Source of the DNA: Puffinus mauretanicus
Lineage: Eukaryota > Chordata > Aves > Procellariiformes > Procellariidae
Assembly: GCA_023333565.1 (NCBI GenBank)
Contig: JAJKFH010001585.1
Span: forward strand, 62,001-126,000
Length of the DNA: 64,000 nucleotides
Reading direction: 5' to 3'
Made by a program: the position numbers and the translations under genes. Under the pieces are notes generated by a model. It was not told where the DNA came from and made no database searches. It saw only the letters and a program-made list of their open reading frames with translations. How positions within the stretch are numbered: position 1 is the first letter of the stretch; every line of letters starts with the position of its first letter. Of this stretch, positions 27,301-39,100 are shown in pieces.

Positions 27301-28196
27301 GCTATTGAGATGAAAGGCTATTATCTTGTATAGTGTGCATGATTTACCTATATGCTAAATTTCTGTGGGTTTTGTTGGGGTTTTTTATTCATTTTTCTAA
27401 ACAATTACTTTAATAGAAATATTTACAATTCAAATTTATCTTTTCATCTTTTTTTTCACTTTAGGGTGAATTTTATCAACATGCAAATCAATAATTCACA
27501 ACTTGCTAGAGACTGAAATAAAAATTTGATAAACGAGAAAAAATAAGGTAGCTTCTGGATACAGGCAGCTTTTTCTCAGCTTCCAGCTCCCATGAATATC
27601 ACAGTAACTCGGAATAGCACTTTAAAAGATTCATTGCATTTGCTACTGCTTTTACACCTTACGCTTTTTTCCTATGAACCTAAATTTATTTTTGAGACCT
27701 TCTTTCTGTTTAGGACAGTGTTTTCATCCTGACTAAGACTATTAAAAGTAGAATCAAACAGCTAATTGCCAGATATTTCAAAGTGAACGGATGATCGCAG
27801 AAGCAGATGAATGTGTCGTGAACATTCCAAAAGGGTCTGTCCACTTAGCCATCAATGGAATGGATGAAATGTGCTCAGAAATCAGCTAATCACATCTAAC
27901 TCTGACCTCCTAAAGGGAAGATGTCTGTAGTCACTGATGAAACACAAGCGTCTATCATCGGTGGGATGATTTACTATTATGAAAGGACTCTTATTATAGA
28001 ATGAGTCACTGTAAAATCTCTCTTTCCTGTACTCTTTATTCTCTTTACTCTTGCAACTGTGGTGGACTTCAGTTACCTAAACATAAGTGTCAGGTGCCAC
28101 GTCAAATCTGCTGGACTATCCAAAATGTTCACAGAAAGCGAGAAGGAGACCCTTGAGAGATACCTTTCTGGAGAGACAGCTGGAAGCCAGCTGAAA
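21351..28196. other. Unique non-coding stretch
   Basis: No gene is seen. Simple sequence includes an A-rich patch near 22820-22862 and the T-run at 26093-26112. The paired GATA-type motifs at 22618-22642 are the only regulatory-looking arrangement I picked out. Frames reach at most 95 codons (26762-27049, minus) and carry no recognisable domain. Confidence 0.5.
26093..26112. repeat. Poly(T) run bounded by a short inverted repeat
   Basis: Twenty consecutive T follow CTTTTCCC and are followed by AAAGAAAAAGGGAG, so TCCCTTTT and AAAAGGGA can pair across the run. No adjoining retroelement is recognised. Confidence 0.7.
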
Positions 28197-28303
28197 TAGA
28201 ATCATAGAATTAAGGTTGGAAAAGACCTCTAAGATCATCAAGTCCAACCATCAACTCAACACCACCATGCCTACTAAACCATGTCCCTAAGCACCTCATC
28301 TAG
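28197..28303 (-). mobile_element. CR1 LINE 3' end, 5'-truncated
   Basis: About 107 bp begins TAGAATCATAGAATTAAGG and continues through GGAAAAGACCTCTAAGATC to TCCCTAAGCACCTCATC. Reverse-complemented this is a classic avian CR1 3' untranslated end, with the tail toward 28197. Only the last hundred or so bases of the element are present, as is typical for truncated CR1 insertions. No coding part remains. Confidence 0.9.
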
Positions 28304-31300
28304 ATTCTGCTTGTAGAATTATTTCACATAATATGAAAAGAGAAAGGGTAAGATTACATTGTTATCCAAATAGCTACATACAGTAAACCAATGAACAGTA
28401 GTGGAGCATGTATATCAGAGAACATAGCTTTCAACGTTTTGAAATCTTACTCATACTGAAAAACTAAAAAAGTATAATTCATGAATGTACACATACCATA
28501 TATTTTTTTTATTTAGCACCTGTCAAATGCTAACTTCATTAGCATAGAATCCAAATGACCTCATTACGCATTCTAAATTTTCTCTCCAAACAAGCCCTTT
28601 CTTTTATATGTATATAAAGTGGGTAAATTGACACATTTGCTGTTATGAAGCAAGTGTTAAAAAATGGTAAGACTGTATTGGTTAAGCTAAAAATGGGTAA
28701 ATTTCATTTTCCTGTTTTTATTCTCATCTACTATATGGCCTCTTTACCTTACTGTAAAGAGCTAACACCATTGATTTTATAACTACTCCTAAATTGACAT
28801 AGGCATAATTCCAGTCCTGAACATCTGATGTAGACAAGAAGTGGATATACAACTTTACCAAGAATCAGACCAAAGGTTTGTTAAATGTGTACACTCCTTG
28901 CAAAGGATGAAAATTAGAGGGTACCTTCCGAAATTATTGTCTGCAGGAGTAGGGCTAAATTTAGCTTTAAGCTGATGAGACGTATAAAATAGAGAAACTA
29001 ATATTAACTCTAATAATGCTATGCATAACAGTGGAATTAAAAACTGAACCCTTGATGCACCAAACAGAGCTGTTATTCGTGCCACAGAAGAGTTCACGGA
29101 CTGACAAACGTCTATTTTAACAACAATTAGAACTTAAAATGTCTGTAAATGACAAAGGTCCTGTTCTCAATTTTGGCAATTAGTTTACACTGAAGTATAA
29201 TTTACTACTCTATTGCTTGTGTCCAGAGATGGAGGAAATTAATACAGATTTGATAGGGATTTTGGAAAGACTGAGAGTGTGTTTGCCACAGCAATGAAAA
29301 GAACTGTCGACATTTGGCTGATGTGATTACTGGTGTTTGGATTTTATTGTACGTATTTACCGTGCATAATATGTTAGTGCAGCTATAGTCATTCCTAAGT
29401 GTCATTTTATTATTTACAATGGAAGTAAAAGAAACAAATAAAAGAATCTATCCTTTTAAATTAGAAATATATTGTTTTCTAAAAGTAAGGGATTAACCGA
29501 ATTTTAAAATGCCATGGAAGATGAAAGCTGGTTAAAGGACTCTAGATACAGTCCCTTGTTGGATGAAGTTCTGTTGCTAAGCAACAAAACTCACAAAGTA
29601 TTAGGTTCATAAAATGCTGATTAATTAATATACTTAGTAGATAGTGAACAAAGCCATAAATTGTACTTGTGAGGTTATATTAAAGAAACAGGTGAAACAT
29701 TTCAGGTAACATCTTCAACATTCACTCAAAATTGGAGCCTGTGATCAAACTTCCATTTCTTCCAGTAGGGAGTTAAAAGCTGGACACCGCTGCAAATTTC
29801 AGTCTAAATGTATCTATGTTGAATATCCAATACTATGAAGGCTTACTGTCTTACTATGAAAGATAAATCCTGCTGATGTGAGTTATGAGAAATGAACGGT
29901 CACAAGAACTGCTAAGAACCTAATTAGAAATATACTACCTGATTTCTGATTATAAATCAAATAAGAAAACTAAGCACAGGTTGCATTTTTATATATCTGT
30001 TTCATATTCTGGTGCTGAACAAAGCTGAAACTGCTGGAGAATAGATGAATGACATATATTATAATTTAATTGACTAATTACAGAAACATCGTAAAAGCTT
30101 CAACCATGTAGGAATAACTTAAATTGAGAGATATTGAAAGATCAAAAAAAATTAAATAGATTTTGGAAAAGAGAGGCTTTACAGTATCGAAAGGCACACA
30201 GGATCATGCAAAATTAATCAAGGAAGCCTTATTAGAAATCCTGTACAGAAGTGTGATTCTGCTAAAGCTTTGCAAAGTTACAAGGCCCATAATGTCAGAA
30301 GGAAGAACATGGAAACAAAATAAACATAACAAACATAATTGTTAGTAAGCAGAATTCAAAGAACAAAATGTAACTAGCCCAGAATGTTATGAACATGAAA
30401 ATAACAATGGACACAGAGAAACCTTTCCTTGATTGAGATATAACTGCCTTGGGTATCTGTATCTGAAAAAAACCACAAACCACAAAACCAAACCTGTGCA
30501 CAAAACATTGTTCCTACTGCAGGTAGATACAATGTGTGTTTCTGGAAGGGAGTCAGGCCACTGCTTAAAAAAACCCAAAACTGGTGACTTTTACACAGTT
30601 TTTTCCTGTAGAAAACATAAACATCCATTCTGCATAAGAGATCTAGAACTAGATTTTGTGATTGATGACCAAAAATGGTACGAAATATCCACAACTCCTT
30701 ATTACAAAAACAGCTCCTTTCTACAAAGTGTAGAAAGAAAACCATGATCAACTACACTATGGTCTTTATAGTCTGTGCTGTGCAAATTTAGAAAACACTG
30801 GTAGTTCATAACCTTTTGGGGAAGAGCTAAAGTTATGACATTTTGGGGCAAAGAATTAGATTCTGAATGGTATGAGAAAGTTATCCTCTGATCGGAGCTC
30901 AAAGAAGGAAGCAGAAAATATGCTTAAGCATTTTCAGAGAGCTAGATGATAATTCAGAGAGCAGGATAATAATAATAATAAATATACCTTGTATATGCCA
31001 ATACACAACGTATCTTCACAACATCCACTGCATCTTACCATTGATTTCAGTAGGCATTAGCTTAGACATTTTTTACTTATGTCTTCTTCAAAACAATGCA
31101 GAATTAAAATGAGCTTATGACTGTATATGTCTACAAGTAGACTATTTATTATATTTTATTATTTTATGTAATATTGCAATGCTGTGTGCTAAACCCTATC
31201 AGACAAATTATTTTATTTTTCTATCTATATTCTTAATGTAAGTTTAAAGTCTATTCTGATGAAGGAAACAAATATTCACTGTATTTTTAGGATTTGATTT

Positions 31301-31795
31301 TAGCTAAACAACCTGAAATTCACCTGAAAATCATGGAGTGTATGTGAAACATGGTTTGGGTTAATTAGCCACTTAATAAAGCAGTGTTTCTATCATTCAG
31401 TTCTTTTTCTTGACATTGAGATGTTCTTGACAGTGCAATTTGGGGAACAATTCTGGACATCAGGACATGGATTTGTGAATCTCAGTGTATGAAGCTGACA
31501 GAGTGCAGTGCTCTTTGGAGGTAGGTGAGCTTGTGATGACAGGGGAAGCCATAGAGTTCTGCTAGGGAAGTACTCTTTCTACATTGAAATACCTTTAGTT
31601 TCCTGTGATCAGAAAAACAGTCCACTAATACTGCTGTGTTGCACCTGTTATTTGAGTGTGTGCCTGTATCATGCTGCTTTCTCACCTTTATCTGCTTCTA
31701 TTACAGATTATGTTGCCTACTAGAGAAATTTTATTTATTGGACGAACCATTCTCAGCAATTTTCTGGTTTATATAATGGTCTTTAACGTTCATGG
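28304..31795. other. Unique non-coding stretch
   Basis: No gene is seen. A short AAT tract lies at 30968-30983. Several overlapping frames crowd 30290-30900, including 125 codons on the minus strand and 104 on the plus strand, but neither has a recognisable domain, and overlapping frames on both strands suggest a locally stop-poor stretch rather than an exon. Confidence 0.5.
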
Positions 31796-32158
31796 GTGAG
31801 TGAGCTGGCACAGGCAGGACGCAAGAACAACCAAAAAACCATGGATGAAAGGAAAGAGTAAATTTATTTTTGTTACCTTGCTAACCAGGGGATCCCCGAA
31901 GCAGCACCCATGCAGAGGCACACAAGCGGGGATGCAGGCACCACGGAGCTCGGTCCGTGCTAGAGGATCTAGCACACAACCTGCTGTGTTCACCTGTGTA
32001 TCAGGGATTCGTGCAGGCGTAGTTTACCACTGTGCTTTGATCTTTCTCACAGCAGGGCAGGAATCCCAAGCATGTTTGATAGGGTGTCTCTAAGTCTATC
32101 AGAGGCCTACGTTATCTAAACACAGATGTTCTACTTGTCCAACACACAAGGCCAAACA
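31796..32158 (-). mobile_element. LTR-like element, family D
   Basis: This block of about 360 bp is much richer in GC than its surroundings. Read on the minus strand it starts TGTTTGGCCTTGTGTG and carries AATAAA (reverse of TTTATT at 31863-31868) near its far end, as a solo LTR would. The far boundary is uncertain, somewhere around 31785-31800, and I found no clear target duplication. The B LTR at 32160 begins two bases beyond its terminal TG. No coding capacity is recognised. It could instead be another dispersed repeat. Confidence 0.5.
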
Positions 32159-32159
32159 A

Positions 32160-32662
32160 TGATGTCGTGGTTTAACCCCAGCCAGAAAATAAACCCCACG
32201 CAGCCACTCGCTCACCCTCCCCTCCAGTGGGATGGGGGAGAGAATCGGGAGGGCACAAGTAGGAAAACTCCCGGGTTGAGGTAAAAACAGTTTAATAATT
32301 GAAATAAAACAAAGTAGAACAGTAAAAATAACAATGAGAACAACAATAACAGAATATACAAAGCAGGCGATGCACAATGCAACTGCTCACCGATCGCAGA
32401 CCGTGTGTCACGAATGGGGGGGCGAGCACCCCCACACACCTGGTTTTTATACTGAGCATGATGTCACATGGTATAGAATACCCCATTGGCTGGCTGGATC
32501 CACCACCCTGGCTGTGCTCCCCCTCCCCGGTGCAAGCATCACCCAGCAACAGCCAAAACATCAATGGGCCATCAACGCTCCTTTCACACCAAACCCAAAA
32601 CACAGCACACCCCCCAAGCTACTGGGATGAAAGTTAACTCTGTCCCAGCCGGAACCAGGACA
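32160..32662 (-). mobile_element. Solo LTR, family B copy 3
   Basis: A 503-bp LTR starts TGATGTCGTGGTTTAACC on the plus strand and ends GAACCAGGACA. It is flanked by a perfect AACAA duplication (32155-32159 and 32663-32667), which fixes the boundaries and shows an extra TGA at this end relative to sister copies. On the minus strand it has a CRE-like octamer (32459-32466, one base off), the TATA box TATAAAA just downstream (near 32449-32455) and an ATTAAA-type signal (reverse of TTTAAT near 32291). No internal region adjoins it. Confidence 0.9.
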
Positions 32663-35600
32663 AACAATTAGTATGATATATGTGTTTTTCTCCACCCCAG
32701 CTGCAAGTCACTTGAGGGTGTTTACAATCCTCCTCGCCGATCTTCCGTTATTTTCCCACAATGGGAGAGGACCAATTTTATCTTTGTGTCAAATGTATAT
32801 AAATAGATTCCTTTAGGTGCTTGGTGCTACTAGGATACCTAATTCTAATAAACTTTGAAAGGGAGATGGAAGACTAATTGACTTAAATACTTCTGAAAAT
32901 CAAATACTATATATAAAATAATATGGCAATGTTATTTTCATTCTTTATGAATTATTTTCACTTGTTTGTCTAAATTAACAACTTAAATGGAGACTGCTGC
33001 CACAAAATTGAGAGCAAACCAGAACCTCTGCGGCCATTTGAAGTTGTACTTTTTCCACTCTATAGAAATATCCTGAATAACGTTCATTGGCTTAGAAATG
33101 AACTACAGCTACAGCATCAGCTGAATTGTCTGTTTTCAACTTGCTAGAACTCTGTTTATTATGTGCTTGAGAGACTCGGGAGCTGAAGGGCGGTGGGGGC
33201 GGGTAGAGGGGATAGCTGTGCATGGAAGGCAAATGTGAGATAAGCAAAGCTTGTATTCCCTTTCACCGGAATCTGTGCCTAGCTGCTTTGCCCTTTTGAA
33301 ATATCCACGCACTGCTCAGTTCTACAATCCCTACTCCTGCTGAGTAGCACTTAATTGTGAGAGAAGGCTCCTGGGTATCAATGAGACTACTCAGAAGAAT
33401 AGCACTACTCAGACTGGGTAAGGGCTGCAGAATCAAACCTGCAAGAACAAGTGCTGAAAGATGTGCTGTTAAAGCAATTAGAGCTGTAAGCAGGATAGCT
33501 CCCCTTCTGAGATTCCAGTGTGAAAATGAAGGTCTAATAACATTCATTTTCATCGTGTTGACTTGATAAGCCGGTCACAAGTAAGGTAGGCAAGACGTGA
33601 TCGAAAGAAAGGAAGACTAATGATAAGGCTGTGAGAACACAATGGCATATATTGCCCTGAAGCTTCTAGGAGGAAGGACAATATTGACTCAATCAAGCAG
33701 TGTGCTTTCACTAGTTTTAATAAATAGTACTGCTTTGTAAACATAATTTATGAGATGAAAAATAAACTGCAGGTAGGATGATGCTTCCTTTCTGGGGTAT
33801 ATCTCCTTACTGGTTCCATTTTTTTTATTATTATATCTGATATTCCACAGTGTATATTAATGAACATAATATAGCAATTAAATACCTATTAAATAATACT
33901 TATTCTTTCTGTGTTTTTAAACAATGTTGACCTCACTTTTTATTAGTAACTTCAGTATACTCTGTGTTGTGTTGCATATTTATTAATATTCCATAAACTG
34001 AAAAAGTTGGAAAAAACACAAGGGGTTTGAAGGGCACATAGGGCTTGAAGCCAGGAATATCACTAGCTGTGACAGTGAATTTTTACAAGACGTTGCCTAC
34101 TTTTTTATACAGATATTACTGTTTATATATAAATATAATATATATATATTTGTAGAACTTAAAATATATTCAGAGACTGGTCCCCATTGTACTAAGCTGT
34201 GTAGAAGTAGATGGTAAAAAGAACCTGTTTCAAAGTTTGGAAGCAGAAGGTTTAAAGTTCTAATTCTGCTATGGAAATGACAGAAATGGACCACAATATC
34301 AGTTCGTGGTAGCAAAGTCCAGAAAAGCTAATAATAATGATTTTGTATCATATGTTACCAATATATCAGCTTTTTTTTTCTGATTAAATGTGTGAGTATC
34401 TATATCTCAGCAGCATTTTTTTGCAAATGTAACTTTTTTCAATAAATCAATGAGTGTTTGGTGGAGATTTTGTTATGTGAACTAAGCAGATCTTAGAAAG
34501 GGAGAAAAATATGTTAAAAGAAATTTGTTCTGAAAAAGGAATGCTTTGATACTAGAGACAAGCAGCACAGCAGGAGCTTAAACAAACGAAAACAACCTTG
34601 GTGTTTGCTATTCTTCTCTAGTGACAGCTTTGTGGAGGGCATCTAGCTGTTAGAGACCAATTTAAGAGAAGGATCTGGCAGCATGTATCATCGTGGTATC
34701 ACAACAAAGGAAGAAAATGAGATCTTGTTCTTTTTTTTTTCCCCTGAAATCCATACTGATAGTCTGTTTTCTATATTGAATGTATTTATTTGGGGGTGGG
34801 GTGGTGGTGTGGGGGGATGTTTTTGCAGTAGTATGCATTAAACTTACACTCAAGAGATGTTCCTGCCCTTCTGGAATTCTTTGTATTGGTTTGGTTTTTC
34901 CAGAGTCACTCAATAAAGAATTTGTGGTTGCAAAGATTGAAAAAGAGAGACACATTCCCCAGTGAGGGAAAGTAGCTTCAGAGGCAGAGACACAATGTTC
35001 CTTCTTTTTTCCCTTAGGCAAGAAACAGTGGATGACTCAGGGGAAATGGTGAAAATGTGGACATACTTCTTACTGGAACACTAATAACTTTCTCCCATTT
35101 TGCATTACTCATTTGCTTGATGACAATTGTTGTTTCCCCTCACATGTTGCCAATCCTCCCTCTGCACAGGGGACATAATGTAATTCCCTGCAAGAAGTAG
35201 CTCTGTTATGAAATAATAAGGATGAAATTTCTTCTCACCTCGCAGTTTTTCATATGGTACCTTTCCAAGGTCTTTGTCACCAGGGACCTCTAAGATAGTG
35301 CAATGCAACAGTGACTTTTTTCCCTCTGTTTCTGTCTCCAATAATGTTACAGGTATGCTGCTTTGATGCCTGAACATTCATGTTTTTCTTTCTTTTATTT
35401 TCTTACTCGATTTCCTTCCTAGATTGTTAGCAGCTGGGATCACACTGCCTAAAAAATCATTAATCCTGAACAAATACATCTTTCCTTTAATAACAGATAC
35501 CCCTTTACAACTTCTTTGTTATGGTTAGAAAGAGAAACGTCATTTGCAATAAGCAAGATGCTACTCTTGTAAAAAGAAAAAAAGAAAAGCTTTTAAATAG

Positions 35601-36003
35601 TGCTTTGTAAGAATCCAGGACATACAAAAAAATATCTTCAGTGATGCTGATGCTATCAGCCCAGTGATGTTGCTACAAGTTTGAGTTTATTATAGGTATA
35701 TGTATCCTTTTATCAAGAGTTCTTATGCGTTGTTGTTTCTTCGTTTTAATTTTGTTAACCCTGAATCAATTACAATCAGAAAAATTCAGAAGAATAATAT
35801 GGGCCAGCTCCAAAATTAATGGAGGACATTAAAACTTCCCTTTATTTCTTTGAGGCTGGGATGAGGCTTTTACAGTTATCTGTAAAAATTAGGAGATTTT
35901 AAAAAGGAAGGAAACAAGAAGACACCTGCAACTTAAACGTCAAACACTTTTCTCAAACTAAAAATGTTTTTCTTTTCCGTCAGAGTTCAGGGCACCCAAA
36001 AAT
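32663..36003. other. Unique non-coding stretch
   Basis: No gene is seen. It holds a G-quadruplex-type motif (33188-33211), an AT dinucleotide patch near 34119-34151 and a G/T-rich patch at 34791-34816. The 119-codon minus-strand frame at 34662-35021 and 96-codon frame at 33263-33553 have no recognised domain. Confidence 0.5.
33188..33211 (+). other. G-quadruplex-forming motif
   Basis: Four G-tracts of at least three (33188-33190, 33195-33199, 33201-33203, 33208-33211) are separated by loops of 4, 1 and 4 bases. This meets the standard G3+N1-7 rule. No promoter or gene is visible beside it. Confidence 0.6.
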
Positions 36004-36016
36004 AATAGAAAGGAAA

Positions 36017-36098
<82 letters not shown>

Positions 36099-36132
36099 AA
36101 AAGAAAGGAAGAAAGAGAAAGAGAGAAAAAGG
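36004..36132. repeat. (GAAA)n tetranucleotide microsatellite
   Basis: About 130 bp contains a long pure core of AAAG units (about 36018-36100) with GGAAG and AGAG variants at both ends. Minus-strand frames across it (35958-36326) encode Ser-Phe-Leu repeats and are not genes. Confidence 0.95.
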
Positions 36133-39100
36133 AAAAACAACTTGCTGTGTTGTGTTTGTTTCTTCAAAAATGGGCAGAAGCATAAATGTGGAAGTAACAT
36201 GTTCAAATTTTGTCTCTGGGGAGAAAAGAAGCTAAGAGTGCAAACTGTGATGTGACTGTAAATGTCATGAAAGGGAACTTTGCATCTTAGGCATTGCCAC
36301 AGTCTTATTCCCTGGCCTCCAAACATTTTTACATTATTGGAGGTTTCATTGGAATTGCTTCTGGTCTGCCCAGAACACTGATATCCTTTCTTTTACTACA
36401 GAATACCCTGGAACAAGGCATGATATGGTGTTGGTTGCATCATGATTTTTCTCAAATCTCTATAGATGACTAATAGAATCAGTAGTAAAAATGAACTAAC
36501 TTTTTTTCTTTTTTTTATCTTCATGCAGTACTTTACCACACATATGTTAGCAAACACTATTTTATTTTCTTTTTTAAATTACATTTTCTTGTAAAAGCCC
36601 CAACACTGAATCTTAGAACTGATGAATAAATCTATACTTTATTTAGGTATATTTAAGTATATTTAGGTGTTTAGGTCAAGATCCTACAATCATCAGGCTT
36701 AAATATAAACACAATACGTAATTTTATTAAATAACAAAACTGCTAGAAATATTTAAAATTAAGCATGCTTATTAGATTTGGTGAGTTTAGAGGTTACAAT
36801 TTCAAGTGTTCGTTTTTTGCCCCGGGTTATTTTATACATATCTCTATGTACAAAAATAATAGTGATAAATACAAAACTAATGATTTCATTGCTCTGTAAA
36901 CCAGCTGTTAGTGTTCTACTGAAATCTCAGCAAGGAAGAGAAAGCGGAAGAGTCAGAGACAAGAAAGCATGTCCACCTGCATTTGCTCTTCTTTGGTCAG
37001 ATCCAGTGTTTTTATTCAGTGAAACAGGAACAGGATAAAGATGCCCATGGGAAAACATTTGACTGCTGGGAGCAACAAAAAAGCCAATTTAAAGATTTCT
37101 ACCTGTCTCTATTGCTATACTTTACACTCCAGATGAATAAAAAAACCTGTCAGATCTGAAGCATAAAACCACAAACATATGCCAGTTCATGCCTTGCAAA
37201 AACAATGGTTATGTAACTTTAAATCCCTTAATTTTATTTTTTTTTGTTTATTGACATATTAATTAACATTATCAGATTGAAGAGTAGAGGAACTGGTTTA
37301 GGTCATATTTGTATATGTTTAAGTAATATTTCAAAATAAATAAAATATTCAGAAATAAAACTCGATTGGCATGTTGTGAAATGTCGTCAGAAAGTTAATA
37401 ACAGGATGCCCTCATTCATCTGTGGAATAGAGTATGGTTCTTAGAAATCTATTCTTTTACCTATTTGTCCCTGTCCTGCTGCTATTTTTGCTACTCAGGA
37501 AAAGGTTTCCAGCCCATATCGTCTTCCATTTAGAAGCCTTTCTGTTGTGGGTTATAGTCAATGATTTAGCTAGTTTGTTGTAATGCTTGGCAGAGCATCC
37601 TCAGGCTTATTTTCACAGCTAAGCAAGATTTTGCTAGATGGTCTCTGAATTCAGAGTCTTTTACACACGACTCAAGAGGGAAAATTGCTGATTCTTTGGA
37701 AAATGCTGCATTGCATTTATTGAGTTAAAAAAGCAATCTTCACTTAGAATGATGTGGATAATTTACGTAACTCAACATAGCTAAAATTTTTAAAGAAAAC
37801 TGTACCTATTTTTTTTAACCCTTACAGTATGACTGCAAAAGGCTATAAAAAAGTTTCTCTCTCTTCTGACACGGCATTAGCAATTATGAGCCAATGTTAA
37901 TGTTTAAGCATTAATCACTTCTGATGCAGCTTTCAAAGCAAATTCAATAAGGCTCAGACTCCTAACAGATTTGCAAAACATAGACAGACTCGAAGTAGTA
38001 TATTTGATTCCAAGTAACATTTTTTGTTAGTTCTGTTCCTGAGAATTTTCCTGAAAGACATTCCTTCTTTAGATAAAGACAGTCTTATTTGTTCTAGTTC
38101 ATGACACAGGAACCGGTTTTAAGTTAAATAAAAAGCTTCATTCAAATAAATTATCATGTTGTTGAGCCACATACTATATCTTGTTCTTTACCTCTCTCCC
38201 ACATCCTGAGTGCTCTAGCCATTGTGCTATAGCACAAAAGAAAGGCATCATCCTGTGGAACAGTAGCTGTGGAAAAAGAAAAAATGAGATGATCGTGCAA
38301 AAAAAGAGAAGCAAATGGAGCAAAAGGTCCCTTATGAAGCAACAGGAAAGCTATAGCAAGAAACCTTTGTACATTAATTCGGTCTCACTCCTTCTTATGA
38401 GTTAGATTAACACTGTTTTCTATGTAAAGAATCATTCATGAAGGATAAAATTTATTCACACACCTTCAGGACTAAGTTTTGGGGAAATTAAGGGAAAAGT
38501 CTGAATAGTTTTGTTTTGATTTGTTTTTTTCAAATCCTCCCTTTAGACTATTTTTGCAACCAGTGGTGGCCTAGTTCAATATTTCTTCTGGACAGTAATG
38601 AAGAAGAGAATGGTTTTTGCAAGATTAAAAAATCAAAATCAAGTTAACTTTAAGTTTTTTTGTGAAGAGTCATCTTGGTTCTTACACCAATCTTCATCAC
38701 TCTCCTTAATGCTGCATTTGACTCAGTTTATGTTGGTTCAGAAAAGTTCTAAAATAATCCCCTCGTGCAGGAACAATTACCTGTATGCAAGACAGTCTCC
38801 AACCCTTTCATACACCGGATGTACATGAGGCAGTAAACACACCTTCATGATGGCTTGTCAGTGTTGCAGATACATCAGGGCTTCTGTCCATGAGGTGGTC
38901 TCATTTCAAACATCTTGATGTCTGTGGGTCTGATTCCAGTGAAAACCAAGGACCTTTCAGGCTAACTATTGCAGCAGCCATTGAATGGAGGTATTAGAAG
39001 TCTGAGAAGGCAGCTGAAAACAAACAAACAACACTAAAACAGATTTGCATGCTAAACTGCAGAAAACAGAAAACGTGGAAGAAGATTGTATAGTCCATTT

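Noticed and set aside
30290..30900. Cluster of overlapping frames on both strands, up to 125 codons
   Set aside because: No frame has a recognisable domain, and open frames on both strands point to a locally stop-poor stretch.
34662..35021. 119-codon minus-strand frame
   Set aside because: It includes a G/T-rich patch read as Pro/Thr repeats and has no recognised family.
35958..36326. 122-codon Ser-Phe-Leu repeat frame
   Set aside because: It is the translation of the (GAAA)n microsatellite and its flanks.
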